From positions 1 through 64,000 of the IMG/VR virus record IMGVR_UViG_3300020469_000008: a DNA stretch of 64,000 nucleotides. One strand, given 5' to 3'. How positions within the stretch are numbered: the stretch's first letter is position 1; every line of letters starts with the position of its first letter. Below, in pieces: positions 59,829 to 64,000 of the stretch. A program made the position numbers and the translations under genes. Under the pieces are notes generated by a model. It did no database searches. It worked only from the letters and a program-made list of their open reading frames with translations, and was not told the origin of the DNA. The DNA comes from a virus.

Positions 59829-62800
59829 ATGGCAGAGCAAACATTTAGATCTCCGGGTTTTTTCGAACGTGAGATTGATTTAACTCAGAGAACAGTAGAA
59901 ATCGAAGGTGTACCTGCAGGGATTATTGGGACTGCCGCCCAAGGTCCAGCATTTGTTCCTGTCACACTAGGATCATTTGTTGATTTTGAAAGGAAATTCG
60001 GTTCACTTGATAAAGATAAGTTTGGACCGTACGCGGTAAGAGAATGGTTAAAAAATAGGACAGCTGTCACTTACATCAGAGTTTTAGGTGCTGGTGCTGC
60101 AAATTCAACAGGCGATATTAACAATACGCTTACAAAAGGAATTGTGAAGAATGCTGGTTTTTTAATAAAAGGTACAAAGGTCAATTCAAGAGACGGAACA
60201 GACGCGCGTCACGAGGGCAGTATACAATTTATTGTTGCTTCTCACGATGTTAACGAAAACGAAGTTGCGGGTTATCCTTTATTCACTGATAGTGATTCTT
60301 TTGATACATCAACATCAATAAGAATAGTAAGAGGTATGCTTTTCACAGCAACCGGATCCAGATTTCAAGTTTTGGATCACGACAAATTCTACAGCGCTGT
60401 AAACGCATCTGATGATTTAGCAAAAATTAAACAATACGCAGGTGTTACAACTGACGGTACTTTTAAACTGGTTTTGTCAAGTGCTATTGGTGCTAATTTT
60501 GGTAATGACGAAGGAAATGCAGGAATCAGAATATATACAGCCTCATTAAATCCTACTAGTAATCATTACGTTGGTAAGTTTTTAAATAAAAATCCAGATA
60601 AGTTTGGATCACAGCAACATTTGTTTTATGCAGACTTTGCTGTAGAAGATGAGCTAGCACGTGTTACATACAATGCGTCAAAAGGAACAGTGGGTATTGT
60701 ATCCGGGTCTGCACGAACAAGCGGAAATAGTGGCGATTCGGCCTTGAGCTTTAGAGACGCTTTTGGTAGATTTGATACGCGATACAAAACAGCAAGAACT
60801 ACATCATTTATTTCGCAGCCTTACGGCCTTAGAGAATATGACTTGTTTCATTTTGAATCACTTGATGATGGTGCTGTAGGTAACAAAAGAGTCAAAATAT
60901 CAATTTCAAACATTAAAAGATCTACCAATAAAAGGACAGACTTCGGGTCGTTTACAGTTTTAGTTAGAGATTATAATGATACTGACACAGACATGCGAAT
61001 ACTTGAGCAGTTTCCTCTTTGCACATTAAATCCGAAAGACGAGAACTATGTAGCAAACAAAATTGGTGACATGAAAGTTTTCTACAATTTTGACGCAGAG
61101 ACTGAATCTGAAAGAAGACTTAACGTCGAAGGTAAAAGACCTAACCGGTCTCAGTATGTAAGAATTGTGATGCACAAAGATGTTGAAGAGTTTTTGATTC
61201 CTGAAAACACATTACCTTTTGGCTTTAGAGGTATGCCACTATTAAAAACAAATGATAGTTTGACAGATAGTGACAGCGCACTAGCGGGAGGCTCTAGAAC
61301 AGTTGGTGGTCGTCATAGACTTTCACTATTAACCGGTTCTTCAGGTGTCGCAGGTGAAGACTTAGTACAGTCTATCTTACCACCCGTACCATTTAGATTT
61401 AAAACTACAAGAGGTGCTGTGGCGAGAGCTACAAATCCAGGATTTACCGGTCAACCCGGAGCACTTGAACTTAGCGATAACAGATACTTCTGGGGTGTTA
61501 AGCTCGAAAAATTAGCGCTCACAGGTACTGTTGGTGACGCAATATTACAGTCTAATGCTTCATCAACAAAGAATCCACTTGTAGAAAGTTATAGTAAATT
61601 TTTAGGAATATCAAAGTTAGATACACTACTCACCGGATCAGCCGCTGATGTGTTTAACAATAATAAATTTAGTTTGTCAAAAGTAGCATTATTTAATCAG
61701 ATTGCAACAACATCGACAATTGAAGCTTCTATAGCAAGCGCAATAACAGGTTCAGCAAATGATCATATGAAAGAAGCAGCATACTTAAGAAATGGTGTTA
61801 ATGAAACAAAGAACTATACTATACTCGATGACAATGGAAGTATTCAAAGGGTGACATTTGCAACTCTTGCAGCATCAAGAAACGCTAAATATTTTAATCG
61901 ATTTATAGATTATGCTAAATTTACTAACATAATGTATGGTGGTTTTGACGGTCTAAATATTTTAGATTCTGACAACCGCTTAATGAATGACAGGGCATCA
62001 TCAGTTGACGCTCAAGGGAAAGCAAATAAAAGTAATGGTACATTTACGCACGAAAATCTAAACGCAGTGTCAAGTCCTGGAACTGGAAAAGATAATAACA
62101 TAGTTAATTCATATAGAACTGCAGCAAGAATCATTACTGATCCTTTTGCGTCAAGAGTTAATATTGTGTCAATACCTGGCATTAGAGAACCTTTTGTTAC
62201 AGACTTTGTGTCAGATCTTACACGTGATTATAGTAAAGCGATTTATTTGATGGAATTACCTTCTTATGACGATAATAGTAATCGAATTTACGGTACACAA
62301 AGACCAAGCGTTCGCGAAACTGTTGAAGTTTTTGATGCACGTGCAATTGATAATAGCTATGTAGCGACATACTTTCCAGATGTGGCGTTTAACGATGAAG
62401 TAAACAGACAAATTGTTGATCTGCCGGCTTCGATCGCTGCTTTAAAAGCATTAGGGTATAACGATACTATCGCTTATCCTTGGTTTGCACCTGCAGGATT
62501 TAACAGGGGTGCTTTAGGTAATGTTGTGAATACAAAAGTTAGACTAAATGCAGAAGACAGGAACATTCTTTACGAATCAAGAATTAATCCAATTGCAAAC
62601 TTTCCTAACGGCGGGTTTGTTATTTTTGGTCAAAAGACACTGCAACAAGATAGATCAGCACTGGATAGAGTTAACGTAAGAAGAATGTTACTTGAAGTGA
62701 AAAGAATCGTATCAAACATCGCAAACAACTTAATTTTTGAACAAAACACACCGCAAACTCGTGCAAGATTTGTTGCAGAAGTAACACCACAACTCGCAAC

Positions 62801-62978
62801 AATACAAATTCAGCAAGGTATCGACCAATTTAAAGTTGTTATGGATAGTAGCAACAACACTGATTTAGATATCGAACAGAATAGATTAAATGGTAGAATT
62901 GTTTTAGTTCCGACACGAGCTGTAGAATTTATTGCAATTGATTTCATTATTACGAATTCAGGTGTAAGTTTCGAATAA
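59829..62978 (+). CDS. gp18: Contractile tail sheath protein, T4 gp18-like
   Basis: 1049 aa, AGGAGAG before the ATG. The N-terminus (FRSPGFFEREIDLTQRTVEI, then GVPAGIIGTAAQGPAFVPVT) and C-terminus (NGRIVLVPTRAVEFIAIDFI, then ITNSGVSFE) are standard for contractile sheaths. The conserved core follows at residues about 690-1049, with VNIVSIPGIREPFVTDF and YPWFAPAGFNRGAL. T4 gp18 is about 660 aa; here the outer domains (about 110-600) are much larger. A second sheath gene follows. Confidence 0.92.
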   Translation: MAEQTFRSPGFFEREIDLTQRTVEIEGVPAGIIGTAAQGPAFVPVTLGSFVDFERKFGSLDKDKFGPYAVREWLKNRTAVTYIRVLGAGAANSTGDINNTLTKGIVKNAGFLIKGTKVNSRDGTDARHEGSIQFIVASHDVNENEVAGYPLFTDSDSFDTSTSIRIVRGMLFTATGSRFQVLDHDKFYSAVNASDDLAKIKQYAGVTTDGTFKLVLSSAIGANFGNDEGNAGIRIYTASLNPTSNHYVGKFLNKNPDKFGSQQHLFYADFAVEDELARVTYNASKGTVGIVSGSARTSGNSGDSALSFRDAFGRFDTRYKTARTTSFISQPYGLREYDLFHFESLDDGAVGNKRVKISISNIKRSTNKRTDFGSFTVLVRDYNDTDTDMRILEQFPLCTLNPKDENYVANKIGDMKVFYNFDAETESERRLNVEGKRPNRSQYVRIVMHKDVEEFLIPENTLPFGFRGMPLLKTNDSLTDSDSALAGGSRTVGGRHRLSLLTGSSGVAGEDLVQSILPPVPFRFKTTRGAVARATNPGFTGQPGALELSDNRYFWGVKLEKLALTGTVGDAILQSNASSTKNPLVESYSKFLGISKLDTLLTGSAADVFNNNKFSLSKVALFNQIATTSTIEASIASAITGSANDHMKEAAYLRNGVNETKNYTILDDNGSIQRVTFATLAASRNAKYFNRFIDYAKFTNIMYGGFDGLNILDSDNRLMNDRASSVDAQGKANKSNGTFTHENLNAVSSPGTGKDNNIVNSYRTAARIITDPFASRVNIVSIPGIREPFVTDFVSDLTRDYSKAIYLMELPSYDDNSNRIYGTQRPSVRETVEVFDARAIDNSYVATYFPDVAFNDEVNRQIVDLPASIAALKALGYNDTIAYPWFAPAGFNRGALGNVVNTKVRLNAEDRNILYESRINPIANFPNGGFVIFGQKTLQQDRSALDRVNVRRMLLEVKRIVSNIANNLIFEQNTPQTRARFVAEVTPQLATIQIQQGIDQFKVVMDSSNNTDLDIEQNRLNGRIVLVPTRAVEFIAIDFIITNSGVSFE

Positions 62979-63000
62979 TTAAGATAAACGGAGAAATTTT

Positions 63001-64000
63001 ATGGCAGAAATAACATTTAAGTCAGCAGGAGTAAAAACTAGAGAAATTGACTTGTCACAACCGTCAAGGTTAGGACCGGTCGGTATTCCTGCAGGTATTA
63101 TTGGAACCGCACTTGAAGGTCCCGCTTTTGTACCACTTACTTTTGCAAATTATAATGATTTCATTACCACATATGGTGCTTCTGATGGTGAAAAATTTGG
63201 ACCTATAGCTGTAAGTCAGTGGCTTAAAAATGCACAAGCTGTGACATACATGAGAGTATTAGGATCCGGTGATGGGAAACAAAGAAATACAAACGGTACT
63301 GTTACAAACGCTGGATTTACAGTTGGAAATAGAATTGTTCAAGAAAGTGGCATAATAGGCGACAATGCACATGCAAAATCTGGTGTTGGTGCTGTTGAAG
63401 GTAGAACTTATTTTCTTGGTTGCTTTATGTCTGAGTCTAATGGCTCGACAATATTTAGTGACGCAGGAATTCAAGTTTCTGGGCAAAATAAAGCAGCACC
63501 TATTTTAAGAGGCGTTCTATTAGCACCAAGTGGTGTAGTTTTACATTTAAGTGCGTCAAGGACTCTAAACGGAAGCCAGGCACCACTTAAAACAAACACT
63601 GCCACATCTGCAGATAATGTAATAGTGGGTAGAGAAGGATCGATTACCGGTTCCTTGAATCTTGCAACGCAAGAGTTTGTTTTATTAATGAACGGATACA
63701 GTAATTCTGATGTTAGCAAAAAGACACATATAACAGCGTCATTTGATATGACATCACCAAATTACTTTGCAAATATTTTAAATACAAATCCTTTTAAAAT
63801 TGAAGAAGAAGGCCACTTACTGTATGGTCATTATGACATATATCCTGATTTAGCATCTGTTACTGGTAGCGGTGCACTAGCTGGAGGTGTTTATTCTAAT
63901 CCAGAAAAAACAAAAGAAGATATTGCATTGTTGTTAACATCATCTTTAGCTAGGAACGTAGGATCATCGACTATACCTAATTACGAAGACTTTGTAGATA
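63001..64000 (+). CDS. Second tail sheath protein (3' end outside the window)
   Basis: Starts at the ATG after ACGGAGAAATTTT and runs open to the window edge, 333 codons. MAEITFKSAGVKTREIDLSQ, then IPAGIIGTALEGPAFVPLTF and EKFGPIAVSQWLKNAQAVTY, align directly with the start of the upstream sheath, while the outer part diverges strongly. Two tandem sheath genes could make a mixed sheath or provide alternative surface domains. Completeness cannot be judged here. Confidence 0.88.
   Translation, partial: MAEITFKSAGVKTREIDLSQPSRLGPVGIPAGIIGTALEGPAFVPLTFANYNDFITTYGASDGEKFGPIAVSQWLKNAQAVTYMRVLGSGDGKQRNTNGTVTNAGFTVGNRIVQESGIIGDNAHAKSGVGAVEGRTYFLGCFMSESNGSTIFSDAGIQVSGQNKAAPILRGVLLAPSGVVLHLSASRTLNGSQAPLKTNTATSADNVIVGREGSITGSLNLATQEFVLLMNGYSNSDVSKKTHITASFDMTSPNYFANILNTNPFKIEEEGHLLYGHYDIYPDLASVTGSGALAGGVYSNPEKTKEDIALLLTSSLARNVGSSTIPNYEDFVD

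Noticed and set aside
1-64000. CRISPR arrays, tRNA genes and insertion sequences
   Set aside because: I found no regularly spaced direct repeats, no cloverleaf ending in CCA, and no transposase-like protein. Small tRNAs inside coding regions cannot be fully excluded by eye.

Overview
The window is part of an AT-rich genome of a large tailed phage with a contractile tail, distantly related to T4. The diagnostic proteins are a baseplate wedge protein like T4 gp6, large terminase (gp17), portal (gp20), prohead protease (gp21), scaffold (gp22), major capsid protein (gp23), a neck/tail-completion set (gp13/14/15 type) and two contractile sheath proteins (gp18 type). Almost all genes lie on the + strand, packed with 1-4 base overlaps (TAATG, ATGA) and good AGGAG-type ribosome sites. 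The host cannot be read from the sequence. An aquatic or marine origin is only my impression from protein families I remember.

Layout. 1-27.1 kb: baseplate and tail genes, including several very large proteins; three carry laminin-G/concanavalin-like domains and one carries fibronectin-III-like segments. 27.1-28.7 kb: a RuvC-like nuclease and a DnaG-type primase. 28.7-30.6 kb: a small Cys/His-rich protein overlapping a PAP2-phosphatase + Fic fusion. 30.6-33.6 kb: a small basic protein, a MoxR-type AAA+ ATPase and a VWA protein with an HExxH motif; each has its own upstream sigma70-like promoter of identical architecture. 33.6-36.7 kb: a single-chain Mre11-Rad50 (SbcD-SbcC; T4 gp47-gp46) fusion. 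36.7-47.9 kb: packaging and head assembly, closed by a strong UUCG terminator. 47.9-56.7 kb: an accessory block of small proteins. 56.7-64 kb: neck, tail completion and two tandem sheath genes.

The most interesting signal is a short N-terminal leader, roughly M-K-[IV]-[ST]-[RK]-[RK]-x-[LI]-x-x-[LI]-I-x-E, shared by at least 11 otherwise unrelated proteins. Eight are in the accessory block just after the capsid gene, two lie among the head-assembly genes, and one is next to the PAP2-Fic gene. The leader ends in [L/I]-x-E, which is the cleavage rule of T4-type prohead protease gp21, and five copies are followed by a small residue. The simplest reading is a capsid-targeting sequence: these proteins would be loaded into the prohead, trimmed by the protease, and injected with the DNA. 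Cargo would include a GNAT acetyltransferase, Cys-rich metal-binding proteins and perhaps PAP2-Fic, whose different N-terminus resembles those of T4 Alt and the T4 internal proteins as I remember them. The shared leader is seen directly; the packaging role is inference.

Other points: an in-frame TGA splits one leader gene whose frame stays open to the next gene; a strong internal ribosome site lies inside the scaffold gene; T4-late-like TAAATA elements precede head genes. Only one gene, a membrane-anchored HExxH protein, is on the - strand. I saw no tRNA, CRISPR array or insertion sequence.
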